A stretch of 64,000 nucleotides of DNA. Source: Chryseobacterium oryctis. Its GTDB lineage: Bacteria; Bacteroidota; Bacteroidia; Flavobacteriales; Weeksellaceae. The stretch lies in assembly GCF_025971925.1 (NCBI RefSeq), contig NZ_JAPDHV010000009.1:1-64000 (forward strand). Reading direction: 5' to 3'. This document shows positions 43,106 to 52,636 of this stretch, piece by piece (positions within the stretch are counted from its first letter, which is position 1; every line of letters starts with the position of its first letter). The position numbers were made by a program, and so were the translations under genes. The notes beneath the pieces are model-generated. The model saw only the letters and a program-made list of their open reading frames with translations, had not been told where the DNA came from and did no database searches.

Positions 43106-44272
43106 TTAAAGACTCAGAAAAGCATACCCGAAAGACAATACAGAAATAATGATTCCTGCCATGAAAATTTTATAGGTAATCGACAAAAGCTTGTATTTTC
43201 TATCCAAAACTTTTCCCAAATAATACAAATCTTTCACCATAGAATCATAAATATAATCTTTGTCTTTGATTAAATCCCTCATTGCATCATTAAAATCATC
43301 AAAAAGCATCCTGTTGAAATTTCCAAAGAATAAAAGATTCACTTTTCTGTCTGCAATATCTTGGTGTGTAAACTTGTTTTTTGTGACGTTGGGTTTTGTA
43401 GATAAAATCGCAAAAATTATCGTTAAAACACTTGATAACAATAGTATAAAACTCGGAATTATTAAGTGAGAATTTTTCGGAGTATCTAATTTCGGAACCA
43501 AAACAGAAAGACAAACAGAAATGATAATGGCATTTACAGAAAGTAAAATATTGGCTTTGCTATCTGCAATATCGCTCAGTCTTGTATGATTATTCAAAGT
43601 CACTCTAAACAAAGTATCAACACTTCTATCTGACTTGGGCTCTTTCTCTTTTTTACTTTCCGAACTCTCTTTTTTATTCTCCTCTTTTTCCAATTTCTTT
43701 TCAATTTTTTTAATGTTTTTCTCTTTCAGAGGCTCCCAGTTCTCTTTTGCATAGTCTGTATAATATTTATGCTTATTTTTCAACATATCTATATTTCCCA
43801 AATTCCATTCATCATTAGAAAAACATTTTACATTGGTAAGCTCCCATTCTTTTCGTAAAGTATCAGAAATATCATTGTAATCATAGCTCGCAAAATGACT
43901 GCAATCTGCATCTTTTACAATCTTCTCAAGAAGGTTTTGAGGTTCATGGGTAATTTTTGTTGCCAAAATCAATTGGGCAACATCCTCAATATAATTTTCA
44001 GGATAATTTTCTTTTTGAAGAAAATCTTTCATTATAAGCACCCCTTTTTCTTCATGGCTCAAAGCACATTCTATATATCCTACATCATGAAACCAAAGAG
44101 CCAACAATACTTTTTCCTGATCTTCCTCAGAAACAGGTGTATATTTTATAATCTCTTCAGCCTTATTTACTGTAAACGTGGTATGAATGAAATTATGGTA
44201 AAAGTATACAGAAGATAACTTATCTTTGAATAAAGTTTCAACATAATTTTTAGCTTTGCTTAAAATGCTCAT
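43106..44272 (-). CDS. HD-domain protein fused to a Pycsar-effector-like TM domain
   Basis: 388 residues. The N-terminal HD phosphohydrolase domain shows YFYHNFIHTTFTV, LWFHDVGYIE and SHEEKGV, with a later KDADCSHF, so its metal ligands appear intact. A highly charged linker (residues about 195-220) leads to a DUF5706/PycTM-like domain: RLSDIADSKANILLSVNAII and two TM helices, then a cytoplasmic helix bundle and a final TM (YKIFMAGIIISVLSFGYAFL). PycTM domains kill membranes in Pycsar immunity when cCMP or cUMP binds. No cyclase gene is adjacent, so a nucleotide-signalling role is inferred only. Confidence 0.8.
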   Translation of the reverse strand: MSILSKAKNYVETLFKDKLSSVYFYHNFIHTTFTVNKAEEIIKYTPVSEEDQEKVLLALWFHDVGYIECALSHEEKGVLIMKDFLQKENYPENYIEDVAQLILATKITHEPQNLLEKIVKDADCSHFASYDYNDISDTLRKEWELTNVKCFSNDEWNLGNIDMLKNKHKYYTDYAKENWEPLKEKNIKKIEKKLEKEENKKESSESKKEKEPKSDRSVDTLFRVTLNNHTRLSDIADSKANILLSVNAIIISVCLSVLVPKLDTPKNSHLIIPSFILLLSSVLTIIFAILSTKPNVTKNKFTHQDIADRKVNLLFFGNFNRMLFDDFNDAMRDLIKDKDYIYDSMVKDLYYLGKVLDRKYKLLSITYKIFMAGIIISVLSFGYAFLSL

Positions 44273-44298
44273 TCCTGAATTTTTGTTAATGTAAATTT

Positions 44299-47200
44299 AT
44301 GAATTTATCCTTTAAAAAATATTTAAAAAAAACATCCATTCTCTTCAAAATATTCTTGTCTGTCGCGTTGTTTTATTCCTGTGCAACATACAACGTAAAA
44401 AAAGGTAAAAACTTATTTGAAGTAAAAAATTCTAATATATCTGAAAATGATTTTACAATTTTCTTAATTGGAGATGCTGGAAATGCGGATGAAGTTCAGT
44501 CTCAAAACACACTGAATTTATTAAAAGGTAAGTTAGATTCTGCTAATCAAAATTCTATACTCATTTTTCTAGGTGATAACATTTACCCAAACGGAATGCC
44601 CAAAGAAAACTCTAAAGATTATACATTAGCAAAACATAAATTGGAGAACCAACTTTCTGTTACTAAAAACTTTAAAGGTAAAACACTTGTCATTCCCGGA
44701 AATCACGATTGGAATAACGGATTGGGCGGATTAAAAGCACAGGAAGATTTTGTAAAAGCCTATTTCAACGATAAAAAATCATTCTTACCAAAAAATTCTT
44801 GTCCGATTGACGACATCAGTCTTGCTAATAACATCAAATTAATTGTTATTGATACAGAATGGGCATTGGTAAATTGGGACAAATATCCCGGAATCAACAA
44901 AAGTTGCAATATAAAAACCCGTGAAGACCTTTTCACGGAGTTTAAAGATTTAGTTAATAAAAATCAGGATAAAAAAATCATTGTTGCTCTTCATCACCCT
45001 ATTATCAGCAGTGGTACTCATGCAGGTTTTAATTCTGCAAAGTCTCATCTTTATCCTCTGAAAAGCAAAATACCCGTTCCCGGTGTTTCTACTTTAATCA
45101 ATATTTTGAGAAGCTCTTCAGGAGGAAGTTTAGAGGATATTAACAACCGACATTATGCAGATTTAGCAAACCGATTAAAAAGTATTGTTCAGGACAAAAA
45201 CAATATCATTTTTGTTTCTGGCCACGACCATAATCTGCAATATCATGAGGAAAAAAATATCCGACAAATCATTAGCGGAGCAGGTTCTAAAACAGATCCT
45301 TCAACTATTATAGAAGAAACAGATTTTTCATATGGAGGAAATGGTTTCGCAGTTCTGAATCTTAGAAAAGATGAAAGTTTGGATGTAGAATTCTTCTCTA
45401 CAAGAAATAATAAGCTGGAAAAACTGAGCCATATTTCAGTATTTTCAAAACCTGATACATTTATAAATAATTTCCCAAATACTTTCCCAAACAAAATTTC
45501 CTCAAGTGTTTACCCAAAAGAATTTACAGAAAAAGGAAAACTTTACAGATGGCTTTGGGGAGAACATTACAGAAAATATTATGGAATTCCTATTCAGGCT
45601 AATACAGCCAACATTTCAGAATTGGATGGAGGCTATACTCCTTTTCGAGAAGGTGGAGGAAATCAATCAAACAGTTTGAGGCTGAAATCACATAACGGAC
45701 AAGAATTTGTAATGAGAGGAGTAAAGAAAAGTGCGGTTCGTTTCCTTAATAATATGGCTTTCAAAAAAAGCACTTTCGGAGATGAGCTTAATAATAGTTT
45801 TCCTGATAAATTTTTGTTGGATTTTTATACAACCAATCATCCTTTTACTCCTTTTTCCGTGGGAAATCTTGCTGAAAAAGTCAATATTTTTCACAGTAAT
45901 CCCAGATTATACTATGTTCCTAAACAACAAGCTTTAGGAAAGTACAATGAAAACTATGGAGATGAAATGTACATGATAGAAGAGCGTTTTTCGGCTGATC
46001 CTAAAACATTAGAGGCTTTAGGTAATGCAAAAGATATTGTTTCTACAGATGATGTTTTGAAAAATTTAACGAAAAATTACAAATATTCCATAGACAAAGA
46101 ATCTTATATCAGAGCAAGAATTTTTGATATACTCATCGGAGATTGGGACAGACATTCAGACCAATGGAAATGGGCAGAATATGAAGAAGGTGACAACATA
46201 ATTTATAAGCCTATTCCCAGAGACAGAGATCAGGCATTCAGTAAATATGACGGCGCTGCTTTTAAAATTATCATGAATATTCCTGCTATTCGGCATATGA
46301 AAACCTTCAAAGACGATATTAAAAATATAAGATGGATGAATATGGAACCTTATCCTTTAGATTTAATTTTCTTAAAAGGTTCTACACAAGAAGAATGGAT
46401 TGCCCAGGCAAAATACATTCAGGAAAATTTATCTGATAAAGATATTGAAGAAGCATTTAACAATTTACCTGAAGAAGTAAAAGATGAGACAATTATAGAT
46501 ATTCAAAATAAATTGAAATCAAGAAAGCTGAAGTTACAAAACTACGCTTCCCAATATTATGACATCTTACAAGAAAAAGTACCTCTTGCAGGAACTGTGA
46601 ATCCTGATAAATTTGTGATTACAAAAGCAAAAAATTCCATTAATGTAAAGCAATATAAACTGGATAAGAACAAAGAAAATCCTGAACTTGTTTTCGAAAA
46701 AACTTACAACGATTCCAAAACGAAAGAACTTTGGATTTACGGGTTGGAAGATGATGACATTTATGAAGTGGGAGGTGATGGCAGACCAAAAACCACAATT
46801 AGATTAATTGGAGGTTACAATCATGACATTTATAGCGTCACCAATGGAAGCAGAGTGAAAATTTATGATTTTAAAAATCAAAAAAACACCTATTATTCAG
46901 GTACAGCCACCAAAAACATTTCAAGCGATTACAACATCAATACTTACAATTACAAACATCCGAAATATAATTTCTTTGCAGGATATCCCAATCTTAACTA
47001 CAACCCTGATGATGGGGTAATTATTGGTGTACTTGCTAATTATACGGTGAATAATTTTATTCGTGATCCTTTTACCCAAAAACATACTTTAAGAGCTAAT
47101 TTTTATACTGCAACTGAAGGATTCAATGTAGCTTATAAAGGAATTTTCAAAAAAGCAATATATGGTTGGGATTTTAATATCGATGCTTTCTACTCCACTC

Positions 47201-48012
47201 CTCGTTTTTCGGAAAATTTCTTTGGTTTGTCTAATGAAAGTCCATATGACAAAAAAAATACAGAACGAGAATATAATAGAGCCAGAATCTCGAAAATCTA
47301 CTTTGCACCATCAATTTCTAAAAAAAGTTGGATGAATCTTGAACATCAGTTTCAACTGACTTTTGAAAATAATAAAGTTCAAAGAAAAGGAAACCGTTTT
47401 GTAGATATTTCTCCGGATGTGAGACCTGAAGTTTTCAACGACCAGCAATTTGCAGGAATGAACTATACTTTCAGCTTCAAAAACTTAGACAATAATGCGT
47501 TCCCAACATTAGGAATGGAATTTTTATTAAATGCCGATTGGAGAACCAACCTTTCTAATTTTGATAAAAACTTTGTAACCCTGAAAGGGACTTTAGCAGT
47601 TCACCACAGAATTGATAAAAAAGGGACTTTCGTGTTTGCAAATTCCAGCAATGCAATGTGGATCAACAATAACAATTTCGAATTTTACCAAGCTGCAATC
47701 ATCGGAGGAAATAACGGAATGAGAGCTTTCAGAAATGACAGATTCTCAGGAAGATCATATTTTATCAACAATTCTGAAGTTCGTTGGGATTTTGGAAGAA
47801 TCAGAAACAATATAGTTCCTGCCAACATTGGTGTTTTGCTAGGTTATGATATTGGTAGAGTCTGGAATGATCATGAGGATTCTACAAAATGGCATCAATC
47901 TATTGGTGCCGGATTTTGGATGAGTATTGTGGAAATGTTTTCCGCAAGAGTAAATTATTTCTACGGTTCAGACGGAGGAAGAATTTCCGCAGGAGTAGGT
48001 ATGACTTTTTAA
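44299..48012 (+). CDS. Metallophosphoesterase fused to an outer-membrane beta-barrel
   Basis: 1237 residues. An N-terminal lipobox (LSVALFYSCATYN) precedes a calcineurin-like phosphoesterase domain: FLIGDAGNADE, FLGDNIYPNG, VIPGNHDWNNG, ALHHPIISSG and SGHDHNLQYHEE (residues about 45-320), with all metal ligands present. The middle 500 residues resemble kinase-like or CotH-type Bacteroidota surface modules (ARIFDILIGDWDRHSDQWKW; PRDRDQAFSKYDG). The last 350 residues are Omp85/TamA-like beta strands ending SAGVGMTF. It is probably anchored in the outer membrane. A terminator follows. Confidence 0.8.
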   Translation: MNLSFKKYLKKTSILFKIFLSVALFYSCATYNVKKGKNLFEVKNSNISENDFTIFLIGDAGNADEVQSQNTLNLLKGKLDSANQNSILIFLGDNIYPNGMPKENSKDYTLAKHKLENQLSVTKNFKGKTLVIPGNHDWNNGLGGLKAQEDFVKAYFNDKKSFLPKNSCPIDDISLANNIKLIVIDTEWALVNWDKYPGINKSCNIKTREDLFTEFKDLVNKNQDKKIIVALHHPIISSGTHAGFNSAKSHLYPLKSKIPVPGVSTLINILRSSSGGSLEDINNRHYADLANRLKSIVQDKNNIIFVSGHDHNLQYHEEKNIRQIISGAGSKTDPSTIIEETDFSYGGNGFAVLNLRKDESLDVEFFSTRNNKLEKLSHISVFSKPDTFINNFPNTFPNKISSSVYPKEFTEKGKLYRWLWGEHYRKYYGIPIQANTANISELDGGYTPFREGGGNQSNSLRLKSHNGQEFVMRGVKKSAVRFLNNMAFKKSTFGDELNNSFPDKFLLDFYTTNHPFTPFSVGNLAEKVNIFHSNPRLYYVPKQQALGKYNENYGDEMYMIEERFSADPKTLEALGNAKDIVSTDDVLKNLTKNYKYSIDKESYIRARIFDILIGDWDRHSDQWKWAEYEEGDNIIYKPIPRDRDQAFSKYDGAAFKIIMNIPAIRHMKTFKDDIKNIRWMNMEPYPLDLIFLKGSTQEEWIAQAKYIQENLSDKDIEEAFNNLPEEVKDETIIDIQNKLKSRKLKLQNYASQYYDILQEKVPLAGTVNPDKFVITKAKNSINVKQYKLDKNKENPELVFEKTYNDSKTKELWIYGLEDDDIYEVGGDGRPKTTIRLIGGYNHDIYSVTNGSRVKIYDFKNQKNTYYSGTATKNISSDYNINTYNYKHPKYNFFAGYPNLNYNPDDGVIIGVLANYTVNNFIRDPFTQKHTLRANFYTATEGFNVAYKGIFKKAIYGWDFNIDAFYSTPRFSENFFGLSNESPYDKKNTEREYNRARISKIYFAPSISKKSWMNLEHQFQLTFENNKVQRKGNRFVDISPDVRPEVFNDQQFAGMNYTFSFKNLDNNAFPTLGMEFLLNADWRTNLSNFDKNFVTLKGTLAVHHRIDKKGTFVFANSSNAMWINNNNFEFYQAAIIGGNNGMRAFRNDRFSGRSYFINNSEVRWDFGRIRNNIVPANIGVLLGYDIGRVWNDHEDSTKWHQSIGAGFWMSIVEMFSARVNYFYGSDGGRISAGVGMTF

Positions 48013-48041
48013 TATCTGAATATAAATAACCGCCATAAAAC

Positions 48042-48072
48042 ATCCGCAGGAAAATTTCTCTGCGGATTTTTA
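48042..48072. terminator. Bidirectional terminator
   Basis: ATCCGCAG/CTGCGGAT (48042-48049 with 48060-48067) is followed by T residues on the plus strand. It lies between two convergent genes. Confidence 0.8.
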
Positions 48073-48073
48073 T

Positions 48074-48946
48074 TTATCTTAGTGAAAACTTATATACATT
48101 TCCTCCTTCACTTTTATCTTTTTCATCAGCTATCAAGAGAGTTTTATCATCAAGAAAAACAACGGCTTCTTTTTGAGAATTATGTTCTAAAGCTATCTTT
48201 TCAATCTTAGCTGAATTAAAATCATTGGCTGTAAACCCTGAAAGAATATGAATATTTTTGTGAGTCAGTAATACAATTTTATCTTTTGTACTGTTGATAG
48301 CTGCAGAGGTGATGGCTGCATCGCTGTATTTTCCATTCAATTTTAATTTGCCAATCAACTTTGCTTCAAAATCTCCTTCTTTATTAGGAATCTGGAAAAC
48401 TAGAAAAGTTCCGTCAAAACCTTTGCTTCTGTTTTTTGTAAAGAGATAAAAATTTCCGTTCATTTCTACAAATGCTTCACAATCATACAACCAATTAGAT
48501 TTTTTTGGAGGAAATTCTGTTTGACCTTCATAACGAAACTTGGTTGTCTGAAGCACTTTTGTATTTTTTTGAGAAATATTTTTCAGATCTATTTTTAGAA
48601 TAGAAAGGTTTTGTCTTTCATTATCATTATTCCCAAAATCCCCCAAATACAAATTACCTTGCTCGTCTTTTGTAATATCTTCCCAGTCATTATTAATAGC
48701 GTCAGTAACAAGAACATCAGCTATTTGATTCCCTTGCATATCAAGCCCGTACACAACATTTTTATTTCCCTGGTCTTCTATTGCCCAAATTGTTTTTTTA
48801 TCCTGAGACAAAGCAATTCCAGAAACTTCCTTTAATTTTTTAGGCAACGAAAATTCAACTTTCAGACCATTGCTTTGAGATGAATCCTGAGCTTTGGGAT
48901 TACAACTCAATAAAAAGAATGCCAATAAAACAAGATAACGAACCAT
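48074..48946 (-). CDS. Putative beta-propeller lipoprotein (SdiA-regulated-like)
   Basis: 290 residues. A lipoprotein signal peptide (YLVLLAFFLLSCNPKAQ) is followed by repeats of four-stranded character: LKEVSGIALSQDKKTIWAIE, NNDWEDITKDEQGNLYLGDF and NSTKDKIVLLTHKNIHIL. This resembles the SdiA-regulated/SMP-30-like propellers found on Bacteroidota surfaces. There is no catalytic motif I can defend. It is 2 bases downstream of a FUSC gene, so probably in the same operon as FUSC and mazG. Confidence 0.6.
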   Translation of the reverse strand: MVRYLVLLAFFLLSCNPKAQDSSQSNGLKVEFSLPKKLKEVSGIALSQDKKTIWAIEDQGNKNVVYGLDMQGNQIADVLVTDAINNDWEDITKDEQGNLYLGDFGNNDNERQNLSILKIDLKNISQKNTKVLQTTKFRYEGQTEFPPKKSNWLYDCEAFVEMNGNFYLFTKNRSKGFDGTFLVFQIPNKEGDFEAKLIGKLKLNGKYSDAAITSAAINSTKDKIVLLTHKNIHILSGFTANDFNSAKIEKIALEHNSQKEAVVFLDDKTLLIADEKDKSEGGNVYKFSLR

Positions 48947-48948
48947 AC

Positions 48949-50031
48949 CTACTTTTTTAATTTTTTAAACTGAAAATAAGAAAACCTGATATTCTTCTCT
49001 AAGTTATTAATAATCTTTTGATGATGAAGAAAAAAACCGGCAACCAAACCTATAAAACTTCCTATAATAGTATCAATCAATCTATCATGAATAAGATTCT
49101 GGAAATCATGGGGTGCAAGACTTCCTGATTCTGCTAAAAGAATAGTAAGAGGAGTCATAAAAACCACTGCTGAACCATAATTTCTCACAATCAGCAACTC
49201 TATCAAAAACTGAAACAACACAATAAACATAATCATAATAAGTTTATCTGGATTGAAGGAAAGAATTGCCCAAGCGATACCAATCCCGATAAAAGTTCCC
49301 AAAATTCTATGTACATTTCTTTGACGCACATGTTCAAAATTTCTCCCTTGAATAATGGCAATTGCCGAAATAGAAATCCAATAGGTATTGGTAAAATTCA
49401 GCCAATGACCTATAATTAATGTAAGAGCAAGAAAAAAACCAATAATAGTACTTTCGACAAACTTGGTATATCTTTTTTTATTGTATTTTCTTCTTCTGGG
49501 TACAGCTACAAACTCACTTTTCTCTACAAATACTGAATATAAAAATGCAAATGAACAGGATAAAATAGCCCCCATTGCAACAAGTCCTACTCTAGCCGGA
49601 ATGATATCTAAATTAAACTCATGAGTTCCTGCCATTGCTCCAACCATGATGAAAAAGAAATTTCCGGGAGGTGGAATTTTAAAATAGGAGGAAATAAAAT
49701 GAGCTAAAAAAGAAACAATTCCCAATGCCAAAGCAGCCAAATAAACATTGAAACTAAAAAATGAACAAATTGTAAAAGAAAAAATAAAACCAAAAGAACA
49801 TACCGCCAAATGTACCATCCTTTGAGAGATAGGCGCTGACGTGAAGTAAAGAATCGTCAACGCTCCTAAACAAGCCGTACTTCCATAATTGGGTTTTCCT
49901 GTAAAATATCCTATAAAAAGGCAAGTTCCCACGCACAATGCCGCAAGAAACGGGAAATGCCATTTTCTTTCTGTTTTTTTGAATTCTAATAAATACTGAA
50001 ACCTATGATTGGAAGGACTTTGCACTTTCAT
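48949..50031 (-). CDS. FUSC-family inner-membrane protein
   Basis: 360 residues with two sets of TM helices: a first set of six between residues 22 and 175 (FLAALCVGTCLFIGYFTG and onwards) and a second between 195 and 335 (FFLALTLIIGHWLNFTNTYW, MIMFIVLFQFLIELLIV). The loop IAIIQGRNFEHVRQRNVHRI and LGTFIGIGIAW are characteristic of FUSC (fusaric acid resistance-like) proteins such as YccS. Substrates are unknown. It is 3 bases downstream of mazG. Confidence 0.8.
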   Translation of the reverse strand: MKVQSPSNHRFQYLLEFKKTERKWHFPFLAALCVGTCLFIGYFTGKPNYGSTACLGALTILYFTSAPISQRMVHLAVCSFGFIFSFTICSFFSFNVYLAALALGIVSFLAHFISSYFKIPPPGNFFFIMVGAMAGTHEFNLDIIPARVGLVAMGAILSCSFAFLYSVFVEKSEFVAVPRRRKYNKKRYTKFVESTIIGFFLALTLIIGHWLNFTNTYWISISAIAIIQGRNFEHVRQRNVHRILGTFIGIGIAWAILSFNPDKLIMIMFIVLFQFLIELLIVRNYGSAVVFMTPLTILLAESGSLAPHDFQNLIHDRLIDTIIGSFIGLVAGFFLHHQKIINNLEKNIRFSYFQFKKLKK

Positions 50032-50034
50032 ATT

Positions 50035-50802
50035 TTACGATAAAATTTTAGCTTCTTCCCAAAGAACATCCATTTCTTCCAACGACATTTCTGCTAATTT
50101 TAAATCTCTTTCTTCTGCTAACTTTTCCATTTTTTGAAATCTTGAAATAAACTTCAGATTCGTTCTTTCTAAAGCTGAATCGGGATTAATTCCTGAAATT
50201 CTTGCATAGTTTATCAACGAAAAAAATACATCACCCAATTCCTGTTCTTTTTTATCTAAATCAGTTTCCGCATGAAACTCCTGAATTTCTTCATCTACCT
50301 TTTTCCATGCATCTTCAGCATCATGAAATTCAAAACCGATTCCTTTTACTTTATCCTGAATTCTATAGGCTTTTACCAAACTCGGCAAACCTTTCGGAAC
50401 ACCTCCCAAAATAGAGGTATTGCCTTCTTTCAGCTTCAGTTTTTCCCAATTTTGCTTTACTTCTTCTTCATCTTTCACTTCCGTATCACCATAAATATGA
50501 GGATGTCTGAAAATCAATTTTTCATTTAAGGAATTAATAACATCTGTAATATCAAAACTTCCTTTTTCGGAGCCAATTTTAGCATAAAAAACCAAATGAA
50601 GCAGTACGTCGCCCAATTCTTTTTTAATTTCAACTAAATCTTCCTGTAAAAGGGCGTCTGAAAGTTCATAAGCTTCTTCTAAAGTAAGATGACGAAGCGA
50701 TTGCAAAGTTTGTTTCTGATCCCACGGACATTTTTCACGCAAATCATCCATGATATCTAATAATCTTCCGAAGGCTTCTAATTTTTCCTGTTTAGTATTC
50801 AT
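50035..50802 (-). CDS. mazG: Nucleoside triphosphate pyrophosphohydrolase
   Basis: 255 residues, two MazG domains. The first has REKCPWDQKQTLQSLRHLTL, EEAYELSDAL and KKELGDVLLHLVFYAKI. The second has KVDEEIQEFHAE and KKEQELGDVFFSLINYARIS. Metal-binding EExxE and ExxD motifs are present in both. It hydrolyses non-canonical (d)NTPs and in some bacteria lowers ppGpp signalling. Full length for the family (about 260). First gene of a likely mazG-FUSC-lipoprotein operon. Confidence 0.92.
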   Translation of the reverse strand: MNTKQEKLEAFGRLLDIMDDLREKCPWDQKQTLQSLRHLTLEEAYELSDALLQEDLVEIKKELGDVLLHLVFYAKIGSEKGSFDITDVINSLNEKLIFRHPHIYGDTEVKDEEEVKQNWEKLKLKEGNTSILGGVPKGLPSLVKAYRIQDKVKGIGFEFHDAEDAWKKVDEEIQEFHAETDLDKKEQELGDVFFSLINYARISGINPDSALERTNLKFISRFQKMEKLAEERDLKLAEMSLEEMDVLWEEAKILS

Positions 50803-50883
50803 ATAATGAGGAATTCAAGATTTTACAAATTTAAGGAATAAGGAATGAAATTATAATGACACAACTCACTTCTTAAAAAGAAA

Positions 50884-50909
50884 AAACCTCATCATTTCTG
50901 ATAAGGTTT
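50884..50909 (-). terminator. Terminator of the DUF5606 gene
   Basis: AAACCTTATCA/TGATGAGGTTT (minus strand) with a TTTC/GAAA loop is followed by a T-run towards 50,877. Confidence 0.75.
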
Positions 50910-50934
50910 ATATTTTTAAATTCAAACTAATGAA

Positions 50935-51444
50935 TTATCCTTTTTTAGAAGTTGCTTTCGCTTTTGAAGCCGTTTTTTTAGGAGCCTCATTCTCTTCTGC
51001 AACTACTTCTTCAACCTCTTGAGCCGGTTCTGTCATTTCAGGTTCAGCTTTTACAAAACTTTCAGGAGTAATATAACCTGCTTTTTGAAGAATATTGTAC
51101 CATTGAGCTAACTTCTTGATATCTGAAATATAAACTCTTTCTGTATCATAGTTCGGAAGAGAAGCAGTCATAAAATCTCTTAATTCTGCATCACCAGATT
51201 TATGAGGAATAGCCTCTTTATAATCATAGTTTTTAGCAATATTTTCAAAAACTTCAAACAAAGGAACTTCTTTTTCAAATGTAAACATTGCAATGTTATC
51301 TAGTAAACTTACCTGGCTAGAATTACCAATGCTCACTTTCTTTTTAGTTGTAACATCTTCAATGATAAATCCGTTTCTTAATTGAGAAACTAATTTGTAA
51401 AGTCCTGGTTTTCCAGAAATTGAAATTATTTTTTCTAACAGCAT
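50935..51444 (-). CDS. DUF5606 domain-containing protein
   Basis: 169 residues from the ATG at 51442-51444 (MLLEKIISISGKPGLYKL). An upstream in-frame ATG adds 11 residues but is less conserved-looking. The N-terminal half folds as a small beta domain (LRNGFIIEDVTTKKKVSIG), the middle is helical (IKKLAQWYNILQKAGYI) and the C-terminus is a low-complexity Glu/Lys/Ala tail. DUF5606 is restricted to Bacteroidota and uncharacterised. It lies next to def and ruvX, its usual neighbourhood in this group as far as I recall. Confidence 0.75.
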   Translation of the reverse strand: MLLEKIISISGKPGLYKLVSQLRNGFIIEDVTTKKKVSIGNSSQVSLLDNIAMFTFEKEVPLFEVFENIAKNYDYKEAIPHKSGDAELRDFMTASLPNYDTERVYISDIKKLAQWYNILQKAGYITPESFVKAEPEMTEPAQEVEEVVAEENEAPKKTASKAKATSKKG

Positions 51445-51515
51445 AATTTTATTTTTTGTAAATGTAACAGGTAGCAAAAAGCTTTCTGTTGTTTAATATT
51501 TCTTTTTTTATTTAA

Positions 51516-52088
51516 CTATTTTGGAAATCTCATTTTATAACCCACATTGATATCACCCTGAGTAATCTTAGTCAATTTACCTTTTACCAGTTTCTTTTTC
51601 AAAGCACTTAGATGGTCGGTAAATAATATTCCTTCAATGTGATCGTATTCATGCTGAATTACGCGGGCTCTAATATCGGAAAAAGTTTCTGTATGTTTTA
51701 CAAAATTTTCGTCAAAATATTCAATCACGATTGTCCCTTTTCTCTTTACATCTTCTCTTACATCGGGAATAGAAAGACAACCTTCATTAAACTTCCATTC
51801 TTCACCAGATTCTTCAAGTATTTTGGCATTAATGAAAACTTTTTTAAAGCTCACCAATTCATCTTTTATATCCTCATAATCTTCATCTTCCGCCAAAGGA
51901 GTAACATCGATTACAAATAAACGGATATCCAAACCGATTTGTGGTGCTGCCAATCCTATGCCATTTGCACTGTACATCGTTTCGAACATATTTTCTATCA
52001 ATTCTTGTAACTCGGGATAATCTTTGTCTATATCCTTTCCTACTTTTCTCAAAACAGGATCCCCAAAGGCTCTTATTGGTAAAATCAT
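51516..52088 (-). CDS. def: Peptide deformylase
   Basis: 190 residues. Motif 1 is NGIGLAAPQIGLDI, motif 2 NEGCLSIPDV (metal Cys) and motif 3 VIQHEYDHIEG (metal His and catalytic Glu). It removes the formyl group from nascent N-termini. An insertion between motifs 1 and 2 (DEDYEDIKDELVS) is typical of Bacteroidota type III-like deformylases. Its start overlaps the ruvX stop by 4 bases. Confidence 0.95.
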   Translation of the reverse strand: MILPIRAFGDPVLRKVGKDIDKDYPELQELIENMFETMYSANGIGLAAPQIGLDIRLFVIDVTPLAEDEDYEDIKDELVSFKKVFINAKILEESGEEWKFNEGCLSIPDVREDVKRKGTIVIEYFDENFVKHTETFSDIRARVIQHEYDHIEGILFTDHLSALKKKLVKGKLTKITQGDINVGYKMRFPK

Positions 52089-52501
52089 CTTGTTCTTTGT
52101 TCTAAAAAATTCTGCAATATGATGGTTGCACTTACTTTATCTATTAATCCTTTTTCTTGTCTTTGTTTTTTACTTTTTCCGCTTTGGGAAATAAAAAACG
52201 AAGCCATTTTGGAGGTAAATCTTTCATCAAAACGGTTTACTTTAACATCCGGAAATTCCTTTTGAAAAATTTCTATGAATTTTAAAATATCTGTTTCTAC
52301 TTCAGAAATATTTCCTTTTAAATCTACAGGCAGCCCTATTACCACTTCGTCTACTCTATTTTCTCTAAAATATTTTTTCAAAAATTCTATCAAAACCGGT
52401 GTCTGAATTGTATCTAATCCGCTTGCTATAATCTGCATATCATCCGTCGCAGCAATACCACAACGTGCCTTTCCATAGTCTATTGCAAGCACCTGTCCCA
52501 T
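52085..52501 (-). CDS. ruvX: Holliday-junction resolvase-like protein (YqgF)
   Basis: 138 residues with the RNase H fold: VLAIDYGKARCGIAATDDM (catalytic Asp), VDEVVIGLPVDLKGNIS and VNRFDERFTSKMA. It is implicated in pre-16S rRNA 5'-end maturation. A TAAATTTG box (52516-52509, minus) ends 7 bases before the ATG, so its message may be nearly leaderless. It is translationally coupled to def. Confidence 0.9.
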   Translation of the reverse strand: MGQVLAIDYGKARCGIAATDDMQIIASGLDTIQTPVLIEFLKKYFRENRVDEVVIGLPVDLKGNISEVETDILKFIEIFQKEFPDVKVNRFDERFTSKMASFFISQSGKSKKQRQEKGLIDKVSATIILQNFLEQRTR

Positions 52502-52508
52502 AAGTCTG

Positions 52509-52516
52509 CAAATTTA
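52509..52516 (-). promoter_or_regulatory. ruvX-def promoter -7 element
   Basis: TAAATTTG on the minus strand matches TAnnTTTG, 7 bases upstream of the ruvX ATG. No clear -33 box is visible. Confidence 0.4.
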
Positions 52517-52636
52517 GTAATTTTTAATGATTTTTTTTCATAAACATGATTTTATTCCATACACAGTTTTTTTTATAAATCTTGTTATTATTCCGTTATT
52601 TTTTTTTTAATTTTATGTTTCCAAAAAAGCAATAAT

